This document shows, in pieces, positions 10,031 through 20,965 of a stretch of DNA of 64,000 nucleotides. Origin of the DNA: Piliocolobus tephrosceles (lineage: Eukaryota; Chordata; Mammalia; Primates; Cercopithecidae). The notes under the pieces were generated by a model. That model saw only the letters and a program-made list of their open reading frames with translations, ran no database searches and was not told the origin of the DNA. The first letter of the stretch is position 1; each line of letters starts with the position of its first letter. A program made the position numbers and the translations under genes. Location of the stretch: positions 46,903,552-46,967,551 of the forward strand of contig NC_045436.1 of assembly GCF_002776525.5 (NCBI RefSeq), given 5' to 3'.

Positions 10031-13000
10031 GAGCTGGAGAGAGCTGTGCTCTGCTACCTACCACGCGTCAGAATAGCTGATTATGACAATAAGCCACAGT
10101 GAAATAATGCTCAAACATTTAATCACTCGCTGTGATAGTATAAGCAAGAGGCTAAACCAGAGAAAGTTCTGACCACTCTCTCTACCACTTTCCACTGCCA
10201 CCACACCCATGCACCGCCTCTGTCCATTTCACCCATGAAACAGTACTGAATATCTGAGGGTCAGGTGAATCAATACACGTGGGGAATTGCTTGACTGCCG
10301 AGGGAGTCTTGAACAAAAGTCTCCTTTAGTTTTGTGTACTAGGGGCCCAGGGAAAATGGTGAAAAGGAAGGGGTAGGAGTAAAAAATTATTGAGCTAGAG
10401 TGAAGAAAAGTGTCTTCAAGGTTCCCCTTCAGCTCCTCCAAATGATAAGTTCTTAGCAGAGATTCCTGAAGGCCTTGCTGAGCTAAGAACACGGATGTGC
10501 ATAAGAGCATGGCCAGCCCAGGGGGCCTAAGTCTGTGACTGCAACTCCTTTCAGCAATGCACTGGCTGCACACCAAGTCTGGTACAAAGATGGTAGTTCA
10601 GGTCTGCCAGGAAAAGTCTTTGTAACTGCCTGGGGTTAGGCCTGAAAGATCACAGTAGGTTTTTAGTCAAAATGCAGATTTCTCAATAGATTCTGATGTG
10701 GCTTGAAGACTGTTGGACACAGAATGGGAGTTAGAAAAATTAGGAAATGAGATGCTTATGATTGAGATCTGGAGAAAGTCCAGATATTGGTAGTGACAAG
10801 ATCTAGGGTCTGGTAATGAAAATGAGTAGTCCTAATAAAGTGGAGATAATCATTTAAGACAAAAGGCAAGATCATATCTGTGGAAACTGAAATCTCAAAT
10901 AGTTATGACAAGAATAACACTGGAAGGAGAAATGGCGACCTATCCTTTCAGTGCTAAGATTTAAAAATTAATCACATATGTCTTTTTTTCTATGAGAAAT
11001 AGCTTATGAAAAGTCTGTTGATTTCAAATCAATAAAAATGATGTTTCAGAAAAAAATTGTTTATAAGTTGTAAGATCTGTAACTGAATTGTTTTCTCTTA
11101 CTGGTAAGGGCATGTTCATGCTAACAGTAGCCATATAGCTGTGGTTACTTATCTTAATTAAAGCCAAGATTTATTTTAGCTTGAGTGTTTTATAAGCAGA
11201 TTAGAATTTTAAAATTTTCACAGCCAGTCTTCATGCACCATACTCTTTCTAAATTCAAGCATGTTTCATATTATAAGAAGCTAACCTTAAATTATAGCCC
11301 TTTATTTTGTTAAGTATTCAGTATTCTAGGAATTTGAAATTCTCAAATGTAGTCTTAAAAACTCTGAGTTCATCTGATAAGGATTTTAGTATTATTGTTA
11401 TTTGCATATGAATGCAGGAACAAAAAGTGATTTAAATAAATCATGGCCTAGAAAGGAATTTGTAATGTATTTGCCCTATTTAAGAACTTTTACCCGTGCC
11501 TCATGACCTAGGATTTCTAGTTGATCCAGCTTGGAGATCTGAATAACTCATGATATTGGGAAATTTCCATGGCTGCATTTTCTTCAGTTCCTTGCTCATA
11601 GCTCACCTTTGTCTCCCATTTTTCTTGTAGGTTTCCAGTGTATGCTTTGGCCATATAAAGTAATAAAGCAAATACGTTCCTATCATTTAATAATATAGAA
11701 AAGCCCACTAAGAATATATTGTCCAAATCTTTGATTGAGATTGATGGACAGTTTTATATAATTGGAGGACATTTTTAAGAGAAAATCAACAGAACATTAT
11801 CACATGGTTAAAGCCTACTGCCAGAAACAATAAACTTGGCTTACCTATTTTTTTAGAGTATTATTTTGATTTATTCACTCATGTATATAATTCACTTTCA
11901 CAGTTGATCCCAGACTCTGTTTTTATTAATGGCAACTCAGAGAATTTAGGTAGCTTTTCTGGGAGCAAGGCTGATGGCACTGGTGTGGGTTGGGGAAAGC
12001 CTAACAGTATTAAAAGGGAAAATGATATAGAGGTTGTTCGTCCCATGTTCAGTTACAGAAGTGTTTTCACCAAAACCATGTAATTTAAATGTCTCCTTTT
12101 CCTGGAAAATATGAAGCATTGTACAACAGGTAATTTTAATAACAATATAATTTAGGCTGCTTATGATTGACATCATACATCACATGCATACAATATGATT
12201 GCAAGGATTTAAAAAAATGCATCATTGGGATAATAAACTATAACTGACATACTTTTAAACTAAAGCAGGTGAAAGCTTGCCAGCTCCCTTACTGTGTTCC
12301 ACTCTCTCTGACTTACCGTTCTAAGAATAAACGCATACAGTGGAGTGTGCGGGGCTGCACACTGTGGTTTTATCTACTTCCTTGCTAGAGGAAAGCACTG
12401 TTACAAAAACAAGTAAAACATGCAAAGGGAAGTAATTTAATAAGTAATTTTACAATTAAAGAATAGAACTATGAACCTGTTTTTCTTGGACAGCCTTGGT
12501 GTTATCCAATTTGCCCTCTTACTAAGCCTCTCTACTGGCTGACTGTAAAGGACGTGGTGAATTAGGATCAGAAGTCAATGGCTGTGTAGTGCCTGGTTTT
12601 GAAATGTTTGGAGAACAATGTAAGTAGTAGCTGATGCCAAGGCAGAGGGACGCAGGGTTGAGTGGGCACTGCAGATGCCAGGATAGCCCAGTTTAAGTGA
12701 GTGTAAGCAGCGAAGTAAGCAACAAAGTTGGGCAAGCACTGAAGGTATAGTTTGTGTAGGAGACAGATGTCAGGGCTGGGGTGGGGAAAGGGAGTATCTG
12801 TACCATAGAATTAGAGCCTGGGTCAGTTAGTGTCTTGCACTGATTTTTGTGTATATTTTGTCCCCTTGACTAGATTTTATTACTCTTTGAGGGTGGTATC
12901 CTTGTTTTATAATTGTTCCCTTGAGCTGCTGGGCACAGTTATGGAACAAGGTGGGTTGTTGCATGAGGATCTCTTGGAAAGTTCTCCTGGGGCTTTCTGG

Positions 13001-14493
13001 CCCCTTGAGGATGGTATAAATGCTAGTAGGACCAGGCACACTCTCTGTCTTCTCACTCACATGGAAAATGGCACAGAGGAAATGACCTGTTTTAGAATCA
13101 GAGTGTGCCTTAATCCATCTAATATGCTGGTGTCATTATTTGATTTCCTGGACTGTAAACACTGCCTTTCTAGCCTCCTGGGACCTTTCTAATCTTTCCT
13201 CGTCTGATGATTTCGTCAATACTCAACATTTTTTTTTTTTTTTTTTTGCTCAATTCAGGGGCACTTGTCTAATTCTCATAGTCCCAGCTGGTTCTCCTTG
13301 AACTTGATCTGTCATCTGATCCACAGTGCCTAGGTTTTGGGTTATCCTGGACCATCTTTCCCTTGAGATCCCTCATCCAGACAAGAAACACTGCCTTGAG
13401 CCTGTAGGGATTGAGGGGAATTTGTAGCCCTCTGGATATCCATCTTAAAATATGCCAACTATGTATATTTTGAGGTAAAATATTTTGATTTCCTTCAAGC
13501 CTTATGCCTGACAGCTAAGATTTGATTGTAGTAACTTAGTGCTCTGTTGGATAGAGCACTGTCATTGTCTTAATGAGCATTACATAACTGATTTAAATTC
13601 TATTGCACAGTTTATTAAATCGTATCTGTGGGGTAGGTTCCTGCCTTTGAGGCATGCTGCTAACAACATGATGGAACATCTTATTTTTCTTTCAACCAGT
13701 TATTTTCATCATAAATTTGTGCATAGTATTTTAAAAATAAACTAATAATTTTCAGATAGTTATATTAGGAAAGTGACAGCTGCATTACATTCTCTCCTTC
13801 ACTTGAAAAGCACAGTAAGAACTAAAATATTTAGATGTTTTACATAGGAAATAATATTTTTGGCATTATTAAAATTCACTTCTATGTATTAATTTAAAAA
13901 TTTTTATTTTTAGGGAAACAAAATAGCTCTTCAATTTGGCAGAAGGTTTGTTTTGGGATTTCTGGCTAACAGAATCTTTGCTTTAACTTTGACAAGGCTG
14001 TTTGAGAAGTAGCTTCATATGAGGGATCCTTCAGTTCCTGGGTCATTGTTGAAACTCAGTTTTAGAACTTTATTATCTTTGTGCTATTCTGAAATAGGGT
14101 CAGTGATCTTGATGTCTCTAAAATGGAACTTATTTTGTCAGGTAATGCTTTGTACAATTTATACGTAATTTTATAATTTTACTATATGGGAATAAGTGTT
14201 AATACTTAAAAAAAAAGTGAATGATTATGAAGCTGTTGTAGGCACACTAACTTGTGTTGCTATTTGTGCAAATATCCTTGACTTTATAGATGCAGAATAA
14301 TACCCCTACCCCCACCACGAGACCCTATTTTATTACTGGATCAATAGTGATATATAGGGTTTTTAAACCAGGAAGTGTTTTTTGTTATGTTTTTGCTCCC
14401 AGTAGGGAAAATATTTTTCTGAGGGACTTTTTAGTTGATATCTCTCCTTATACATGCAGTAAAAGTAAACACATTTTTCAAAAATGTTAAGGG
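10031..14493. other. unassigned sequence, no supported gene
   Basis: No repeat recognised with confidence. A T-run lies at 13229-13247. The longest frames are 115 codons on minus (10229-10576) and 120 codons on plus (12830-13192). Neither shows a known domain, a signal peptide or convincing splice context, and both are within the range expected by chance. Confidence 0.5.
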
Positions 14494-14497
14494 AAAG

Positions 14498-14560
14498 TGT
14501 GGGGGCCATAGGCTCTTCTCAGGGTGAATCCTCTAAGGGTTCACTGAAAAATTAGTACAA
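14498..14560 (-). mobile_element. ERV-A 3' LTR remnant
   Basis: GGGGGCCATAGGCTCTT and the following GGTTCACTGAAAAATTAG match, with decay, the start of 19558-20155 (GGGCCATAGGCTCTTGG ... GGTTCACTGACAATCAG). The rest of this LTR appears deleted. Confidence 0.6.
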
Positions 14561-14895
14561 TTTTAATTATGTATCAGATGCAGAGCTCACCACGAAGGAC
14601 AAAGCTGCAGATAATGTCTGACCCTTCCCAGCATAGTTTACCCTACCTATTAGTTTAGAGCCTAGAATCGAATGCCCCCAAAACAGACAAGTTGCACAAT
14701 TCTAAAAAATATTACAGAAGTGGTTTATAACCTTAAAACAAGTAACGAAGACAGTATCTGATCTGCCTGACCAGTTTTGACCAAATGTTTAATTTGGAAA
14801 ACATTTTTACTTTATCAATAATATTAAAATTAGCTTTATTTAGTAAAGATTATTAAAGTCATGTGAACTAAAAGGCATTTGAGTTAAAGGGTATT

Positions 14896-15204
14896 TTTTG
14901 TTTGTTTGTTTTTTTGTTTTTGTATTTTTGAGACAGAGTCTTGCTCTGTTGCCCAGGCTGGAGTGCAGTGGTGTAGTCTTGGCTCACTGCAGCCACTGTT
15001 TCCCGGGTTCAGGGTATTTTCTTGCTTCAGCCTCCCGAGTAGCTGGCATCACAGACATGAACCACCACACGTGACTAATTTTTGTATTTTTAGTACAGAC
15101 GGGGTTTCACCATGTTGGCCAGGCTGGTCTTGAGCTCCCAACCTCCAGCAATCTTTGGCCTCCCAAAGTGCTGGGATTACAGGTGTGAGCCACCATGCCT
15201 AGTC
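14896..15204 (-). mobile_element. Alu (AluS/J type)
   Basis: Reverse Alu dimer with a TTTG-rich tail. It is considerably decayed (GTGGTGTAGTCTTGGCTC, TTAGTACAGACGGGG). I could not define the target duplication. Confidence 0.9.
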
Positions 15205-16286
15205 TGCTTTAATTTTTTTTTTTTTAATAAAATGCTTGATATAAGCACTTACTTTTTCTTTAAACCAATACATTAGAGCCTTTTTATATATTTTAATAGT
15301 AAAACGTCACACATTACCAGTGTAATTACGTAGACATATAGACACATAGAGAGAAGCAGATCTTATAAATTTGTGAAATTTTTAATTTGCAAGTTTTCAA
15401 GGCTTTTTCTTCCCACTTTAGACTGTCAATTTCTTGATTATCTGTTTCTTTGCTCTCAGTAATTGTTAGCTAGGCTACCTTAAATTTGCATTTTGAAAGG
15501 AACAGCTAAGATAAAACAACATAGATAGTTTGAATTTTGGTATTTTGAAAGCATAGCATTAAGACATTAGGCCTAAAAATTGTACCATCATTTGTTCAAA
15601 CCAAGGGAAAAAAATCGTGTAAGGAAATTTTAGTTAAGAAGGCGAGGAAAAGCACTTTAAATAAAAGTATAGCTTATAAATTTAAAATAATGGTTAAGAG
15701 TTTTTAATGTACACAAGCAGACACCCTTACAAATGGAGAGTTCCTTAAATATGTCAGGCTTTTTTTTTTTTTTTTTGGAGAAAAGCATTTTAAGATATCC
15801 AGCTAAATGCCAGAAAGTTGTAAAATGACTTTTTAACTTAGCTTATTTCTTACTTAGATTACTGGTTTTAGGGTAGAGCCCTTTAAGGAACTCAGCCTAA
15901 GAAAGCAGTCAGTCTTTAGGGCCTAAAGGATGCTTGTCTTATCCAAACACTCAAAGAGAAGTACCCTGTAGTAATAACTGTTCACTGTAAGCAACTGCCA
16001 TCAGCCATTCTAAAAGTGTATTTCTCACCTAGCCATGACACATACCAAGGTTAATTTTTTTTCATAAAGTAATTTCTGGTACCCCCCAAAGCCAAAAAGA
16101 TCAGGAAATGCAACACAAAAGTGAACAGAATTTTAGATCTGAGAGGACTCAGTCTATTTACACCTCTGGGGATTCCCTGAGGAAAAATAGCAGTTACTAG
16201 CAAAAAGAAATATGTGTCACCTTTTTCTGTTAATTTCTCTCTCTTTTTTTAAGGCATCAAGTTGTTAGATTTTACTATGTATATGT

Positions 16287-16291
16287 CTGTA

Positions 16292-16324
<33 letters not shown>

Positions 16325-16362
16325 GTAGAGAGAAAGAGGGGAGAGAGAGAGAGAGAGAGACA
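16287..16362. repeat. compound microsatellite (TG)n(TA)n(GA)n
   Basis: TG repeats pass into TA repeats, then a GA-rich run ending near 16362. Confidence 0.95.
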
Positions 16363-16509
16363 GACTAGCCTAAATATAGATTTTAATTAAGTCAACTTTT
16401 GACTATAGAGCTCTTAAAAAATCCTCTCAAACCTCTTATTACCAGAATTTAATAGGGACAAGGAGCTGATATTTTAAATCACACAACTGTCAAACCAGAA
16501 AGGACTTGT

Positions 16510-16582
16510 TCCCTGGCCAGGAATTGAACCTAGGCCACCACAGTGAAAGGGCAGAACTGTAACTCCTGGACACAGCACGGAG
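16510..16582 (-). pseudogene. tRNA-Glu(TTC)-like sequence inside the ERV interior
   Basis: Read on the minus strand, about 73 bases align with tRNA-Glu from acceptor to acceptor. The B-box equivalent is present (plus-strand GGAATTGAACC at 16520-16530), and the anticodon position reads TTC. The T-arm half is well kept; the D-arm and 5' acceptor half are diverged, so it is not expected to fold as a working tRNA. It could be a retroposed tRNA or a tRNA-derived part of the ERV. CCA was not seen. Confidence 0.5.
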
Positions 16583-17690
16583 TGGTCTCCATTGTTCCTC
16601 CCAGAAGGAATGTAAAGCAGGCAGTTTTGAGCTTGAACAGAATTTTAACTTTGTTTTAGGTCAGATCTGCTGGAAAGAATAGCTATGACATTACTTTGTG
16701 TCCATTTAATTTACCCTTTCCAACAACTGTTTGGAAAAAAAGATCTTTCAAATCTTTTTTATTTTCAATGATGTACCTAACTCCAATGGTGGCTCAACCC
16801 AAAAGCCTTTTTATGTAAAGCTCAGGTGTTAATTTTTCAAGTTTTTACCATATTAGCAAGAGGTATTCCTGAAGAGAGTATACAGGAGGCAATTCCCATG
16901 ATCCCTAAAAATTTATCTAAGAAATAGACTTAAGACAGCAAAAGACAAAAAGCCCAGTAAGAAAGGGATCTTTTAATACAAAACTGCCCTAAGAAGTTGA
17001 CATGTTTGGAATGAAGAGTGTGCTGTTTAAAATATTATGTATCTCAGACACCTCATCCTTTCAGGCAGTCACCTGAGGTGAACCTGAAAATTTATACCCT
17101 CTGGATGGTGGAGACTACGAGAGTACCCCTCTTAGTCATAAAGTCAGGCTCTCAAGGACATAGACAAGAGAGAAACCTCATCTGGTTTTTATTTCAAGGA
17201 CCCCAGCAAGGTTTGTCTTAACAGACCCTGGTCCACTCAACCATTAAACTGACTAGTCTACAGGGCCAGCTCAAACAGCAGGCGTATAGGGTTCCTAGGC
17301 TGAAGTTCTACCCTATAGAACCCTTTTTTATGACAGAACCAAACAGAAAGATAAAGCCAAAGAAAAACATCAACAATAAAAAAAGGCTGTTTCTGAAAGC
17401 AAAAGGGATCAAACAGTATGAATATTCATAACACAAAGTACCAAAAGTACACCAGAGTCACTACAGCTCAAGGCTAGTCACACAAATCCTTTTTTCCCAT
17501 TAATCAAAGCCTTGCAGAGGAGACAAATGGAATTTTTACTGCCCACTCACCAGAATGCACAGACAGAGAGAGGCCAGGAGCCTGGGCGGGGACGGGGGTG
17601 GGGTAGCAAGAAATTCTTACCCCTTTGCCGAAAAAGCAGTTTCTTGGATTCTGTTCACCGTAGCTTCCAGGAGAGAAAAGCAGCTTTGAG

Positions 17691-17877
17691 ATTCTGCTCA
17701 TAGGTGGAAGAGACTTGCCTTGTCCCAGATGAGACTTTACACTTGGACTTGGGACTTTTGAGTTAATGATGGAATGAGTTAAGACTTTTGGGGACTATTG
17801 GGAAAGCATCATTATATTTTGCAATGTGAGAAGGACACGAGATTGTGAGGGTTGCGTGCAGGGGCAGAATTATTATT
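17691..17877 (+). mobile_element. MST-type MaLR internal region, 3' end
   Basis: GGAAGAGACTTGCCTTGTCC, GACTTGGGACTTTTGAGTTA and AGGGGCAGAAT are the usual last bases of MaLR internal sequence just before the 3' LTR. Plus orientation. The 5' remainder of this element is missing at the junction with the ERV-A interior. Confidence 0.8.
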
Positions 17878-18574
17878 GATGGAAGAGATCTGAGTTACCA
17901 GCGCTGCATCCATGTGGGTTTGCAGCAACTTCAGTCCTTGCCTCCTCAGAAGAAATAATTCGACTGAGGGGCATAAAGAATAAAAAGAGACTGAGGCAAA
18001 TGTTCCAAGGCAGGACTGGAAGTTTATTAAAAAGGCTTTAGAATAGGTGAAAAAAGAAAGAACCCTTAGGAGATAACCAAATGAGCACCTGAAGGTCAAA
18101 GAGAGAGAAAAAAAGGAAGGTGTTTAACCTTGATCCTAGGACTTCACAGGCTGGCCTCTTTCCCATGATTCTTCCCTTAGGGTGGGCTTTCCGCATGTGC
18201 AGTGCCTTTCCTACTCTTGGGAACTGAGCATGTGCAGTGTGTTTAGGAAGTTGTACACGTGCCTGTCTGAGGCGTTCTTCCTTTTATTAGTGGAGTATAC
18301 ACAGCAGGTTATATTTATTTGGCCATTTTTGTCCTTAGTGCGCATGCCCAGGAAAGTTGTTTTCTTTTTCCCCCTAGTATCTGCATTCAATCAAGGCTTT
18401 AATGTTAATAGCTGTGGATCATCAGGAAATGACCTCTCCTTGGTCCCTTGGGTGGGCTGCTGAATTACCGTTTTTAGAGAGGCAGTGTGATAATTGTCAA
18501 ATCATCACTTGGTATTCCTAGTGCATGGAGAGAGAGCCCTCTCCTGCTCCGCTCATGCCTAACTAGCTGTAACA
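17878..18574 (-). mobile_element. solitary ERV LTR inserted at the MaLR internal/LTR junction
   Basis: A 697-bp LTR on the minus strand starting TGTTACAGCTAGTTAGGC at 18574. It has a TATA-like AATAAAAGG (complement near 18283-18291) and a polyadenylation motif AATAAA (complement near 18022-18027). It separates the MaLR internal end from its own LTR start. ERV1-type by general organisation; family not named. Confidence 0.65.
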
Positions 18575-18798
18575 GCATGCTATAGTTTGGATATTTGTCC
18601 CACCCAAATCTCATGTTGAAGTATAATGGCCAGTACTGAAGGTGGTGCCTGGTGGGAGGTGTTTTGATCATGAGGGTCCCTCATGAATGGCTTGGGCCAT
18701 CCCCTTGGTGGTAAGTGAGCACTGACTCTGAGTTTGCATGAGATTCCAGTTGTTGAAAAGTGTGTGACACCTCCTCCACAGTGTTCTCTTGCTTGCTC
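18575..18798 (+). mobile_element. MST-type MaLR 3' LTR, first part
   Basis: TGCTATAGTTTGGATATTTG opens a typical MST LTR. It is split after GCTTGCTC by the LTR at 18799-19352 and resumes at 19353. Confidence 0.85.
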
Positions 18799-19352
18799 TG
18801 TTACAGGAAAGGGGTCCCAATCCAAACCCTAACAGAGGGTTCTTGGATCTCACACAAGAAGGAATTCAGGGCCAGTGAGTCCGCAGTGCAAAGTGAAAGC
18901 AAGTTCGTTATGAAAGTAAAGGAATAAAAGAATGACTCTCCATAGACGGAGCAGCCCCCGAGGGCTGCTGGTTGACCATTTTTATGATTATTTCTTGATA
19001 TGCTAAACAAGGGGTGAATTATTCATGCCTCCCCTTTTTAGATTATATAAGGTAAATTCCTGACGTTGCCATGGCATTTGTAAACCGTCATGGCGCTGGT
19101 GGGAGTGTAGCAGTGAGGACCACCAGAGGTCACTCTCATCATCATTTTGGTTTGGGTGGGTTTTGGCTGGCTCCTTTACTGCAACGTGTTTTATCAGCAA
19201 GGTCTTTATACCCGTAGTTTGTGCTGACCTCCTATCTCATCCTGTAACTTAGAATGCCATAGCAGTCTAGGAATGCAGCCCAGTAAGTTTCAGCCTCATT
19301 TTACCCAGCTCCTGTGTAAGATGGAGTTGTTCTGGTTCACATGACTCTGACA
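18799..19352 (-). mobile_element. second ERV LTR inserted inside the MaLR LTR
   Basis: A 554-bp LTR with TG...CA ends on the minus strand, from TGTCAGAGTCATGTGAACC at 19352 to CCTGTAACA at 18799. It contains the ACTGCGGACTCACTGGCCC-like U5 text typical of a common primate ERV1 LTR. The MST LTR continues uninterrupted if it is removed. Family name not assigned. Confidence 0.75.
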
Positions 19353-19557
19353 CTTCTGTTTTCGCCATGTGACATCTTGCTCCCCTTTCACCTTCTGGCG
19401 TGACTGTAAGCCTCCTGAGACCTCCCTAGGAGTTGAGCAGATCCCAGCACCACGCTTTCTGTAAAGCCTGCAGAACCATGAGCCAATTAAACCTCTTTCT
19501 TGCAGTTACTCAGTCTCAGGTATTTCTTTGTAGCAATGAAAGAATGACCTAATAAAA
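19353..19557 (+). mobile_element. MST-type MaLR 3' LTR, second part
   Basis: TTTTCGCCATGTGACATC through AGCCAATTAAACCTCTTTCT and CAGTCTCAGGTATTTCTTTG is the 3' half of an MST LTR, in register with 18575-18798. Together they give about 429 bp, a normal length. Confidence 0.85.
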
Positions 19558-20155
19558 GGGCCATAGGCTCTTGGCCCCTTAAAAGTTTGCTGAAGGTTCA
19601 CTGACAATCAGCAGATTGATAAATAAAAAGGCATACAAATGTATTTAATGTGTATGCATGAGAGCTTTCAGAATGAAGACCCAACTTCTCAATGAGTTAC
19701 AGAAACTTACATATTATCTTGGGGTTACAGAAAGAATAAGAGCTTATATCTTGTTAAAACAGATTATGGGAAAAGGGGGAAGAGGAATCCTATGGAGGGC
19801 AATAAGTAATCACTGGAGAGAATGAATGACTGAATTGGGGAACAAAAATTAACTTGTAAATAGTTTTCTTTGAAATGTAAATGATCCTTAGAGACAGTCC
19901 TTATACTCATGAAAAGGTCTGTTCATGTGTGATCACCTCTTGGTCATCCTTTCCACAGTAAATCTTAAAATATCAGGGAGAGAAAACAAACCTGTTGTTC
20001 TCCTTGGTGGGTCTGAATCTTAGGCAGATAAAGAAATTTCAGTTTCTTTGAGAAAGACAGTTGTGAGGGAGGGAAGGCCAGAAAGACCTTGAAGCTCCTT
20101 TAGTTCAGCATGTCAAAATGCCATGTTTTCAGGTGTTAGTCTCTGAGCCCCAACA
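19558..20155 (-). mobile_element. ERV-A 5' LTR
   Basis: Starts TGTTGGGGCTCAGAGAC at 20155 on the minus strand and ends at the MaLR boundary at 19558. Its 3' terminal text is repeated at 14500-14555. An AAAG duplication follows at 20156-20159. Confidence 0.6.
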
Positions 20156-20170
20156 AAAGCCAATTTGATA

Positions 20171-20340
20171 ACTTAATTTTTTTATTTTGTTTTATTTTAT
20201 TTTTTTAATTTTGATTGTGTTTGGAGTTGGAGGTCTCGCTTTGTTGCCCAGGCTAATCTGGAATTCCTGGGCTCAAGCGATCCTCCCACCTAGGCCTCCT
20301 AAAGTGCTAGGGTTACAGGCATGAGCCACCCCACCTGGCC
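20171..20340 (-). mobile_element. FLAM (free left Alu monomer)
   Basis: Reverse left-monomer sequence running directly from GTTGCCCAGGCTAATCTGG to CTGGGCTCAAGCGATCC, with no right arm, plus an A-rich tail. Target-site duplication near CCAATTTGATA (20160-20170 and 20340-20350). Confidence 0.85.
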
Positions 20341-20350
20341 CAATTTGATA

Positions 20351-20799
20351 CATTTAATCTGAGAAAATTTTTAGGGTAATTGTAAATCTTGTTGGCAAAT
20401 AGAAGGTGGAGAATTACTAAACATTGAAAGGATAATTCCTATTAATATTCTCTATTTTTTATCCTCAATATTTATTTCTACTCCAGTATTTTTTGTTTGT
20501 TTTAGTAATCTATTTAGAGTAACAATAAGGGAAGTGAGTGAAGGAGCACAAGGAACTTTACCCCCAATTAATCTGCCTTTTATCAGTTGATTTTTCCGTA
20601 AAACTTCAGAGGGCAAAGTGGAAGGGTCCCCTTGGTCCCTTCGTGATAACCTAATCTGATTTGTGTCATCTGTGGCCTCTGGGAAAAAAAAAAAAAATCT
20701 TTAGTAGGACAGAGAAATAATTAACATCTTCCATGAGGTTTCTTTTTCCTGTGAAGACCCAGTATGATTCTGTTTTGGGAACATTCTGTAATTCTTCAT
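20351..20799. other. unassigned sequence
   Basis: AT-rich; nothing recognised except an A-run near 20683-20697. Confidence 0.5.
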
Positions 20800-20965
20800 A
20801 GATTTTTAAATTGGAAGGGGAGTGTCTTAGTTTCTCTTATTTATCCTCCCCCTTTCAGAGGAGACAGCAAGACCCAGAAAAGTGAAGAACCTGCCTGGAC
20901 ATGGTCAGTGGCAGAGTCAGAAGTGGAACTCAAGCCTTTTACTTGTCCCCCCACGTTTTTGACGC
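20800..20965 (-). mobile_element. MIR-like SINE
   Basis: AGAGGAGACAGCAAGACCC, GTCAGTGGCAGAGTCAGAAG and ACTCAAGCCTTTTACTTG fit the MIR-related repeat in reverse. Confidence 0.65.

Larger units (their letters stand above)
14561..17690 (-). mobile_element. ERV-A internal region
   Basis: Non-coding ERV interior. Landmarks shared in the same order and orientation with 53900-54550: AAAGTCATGTGAACTAAAAG (compare AAAGTCACGTGAACTGAAGG), a CATTAGAGCCTTTTT block, GATCTGAGAGGACTCA, and CTAGTCACACAAATCCT. No long open frame remains. It is interrupted by an Alu (14896-15204), a microsatellite (16287-16362) and a T-run near 15761-15776. Confidence 0.6.
14498..20155 (-). mobile_element. ERV provirus (ERV-A) carrying nested insertions
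   Basis: Bounded by TG...CA LTR ends and a 4-bp duplication AAAG (14494-14497 and 20156-20159). The low-coordinate end keeps only about 60 bp of LTR. The high-coordinate end keeps a full LTR (19558-20155). The interior at 14561-17690 is collinear with the interior of the ERV at 50270-55221. An MST element sits where the primer-binding region should be. Reading of the whole span as one provirus is inference from LTR identity, AAAG and interior order. Confidence 0.6.

Noticed and set aside
10229..10576. 115-codon minus-strand frame
   Set aside because: Looks like random translation; no recognisable domain or promoter context.
12830..13192. 120-codon plus-strand frame
   Set aside because: No domain, no supported splice sites, overlapped by an opposite-strand frame; length is compatible with chance.
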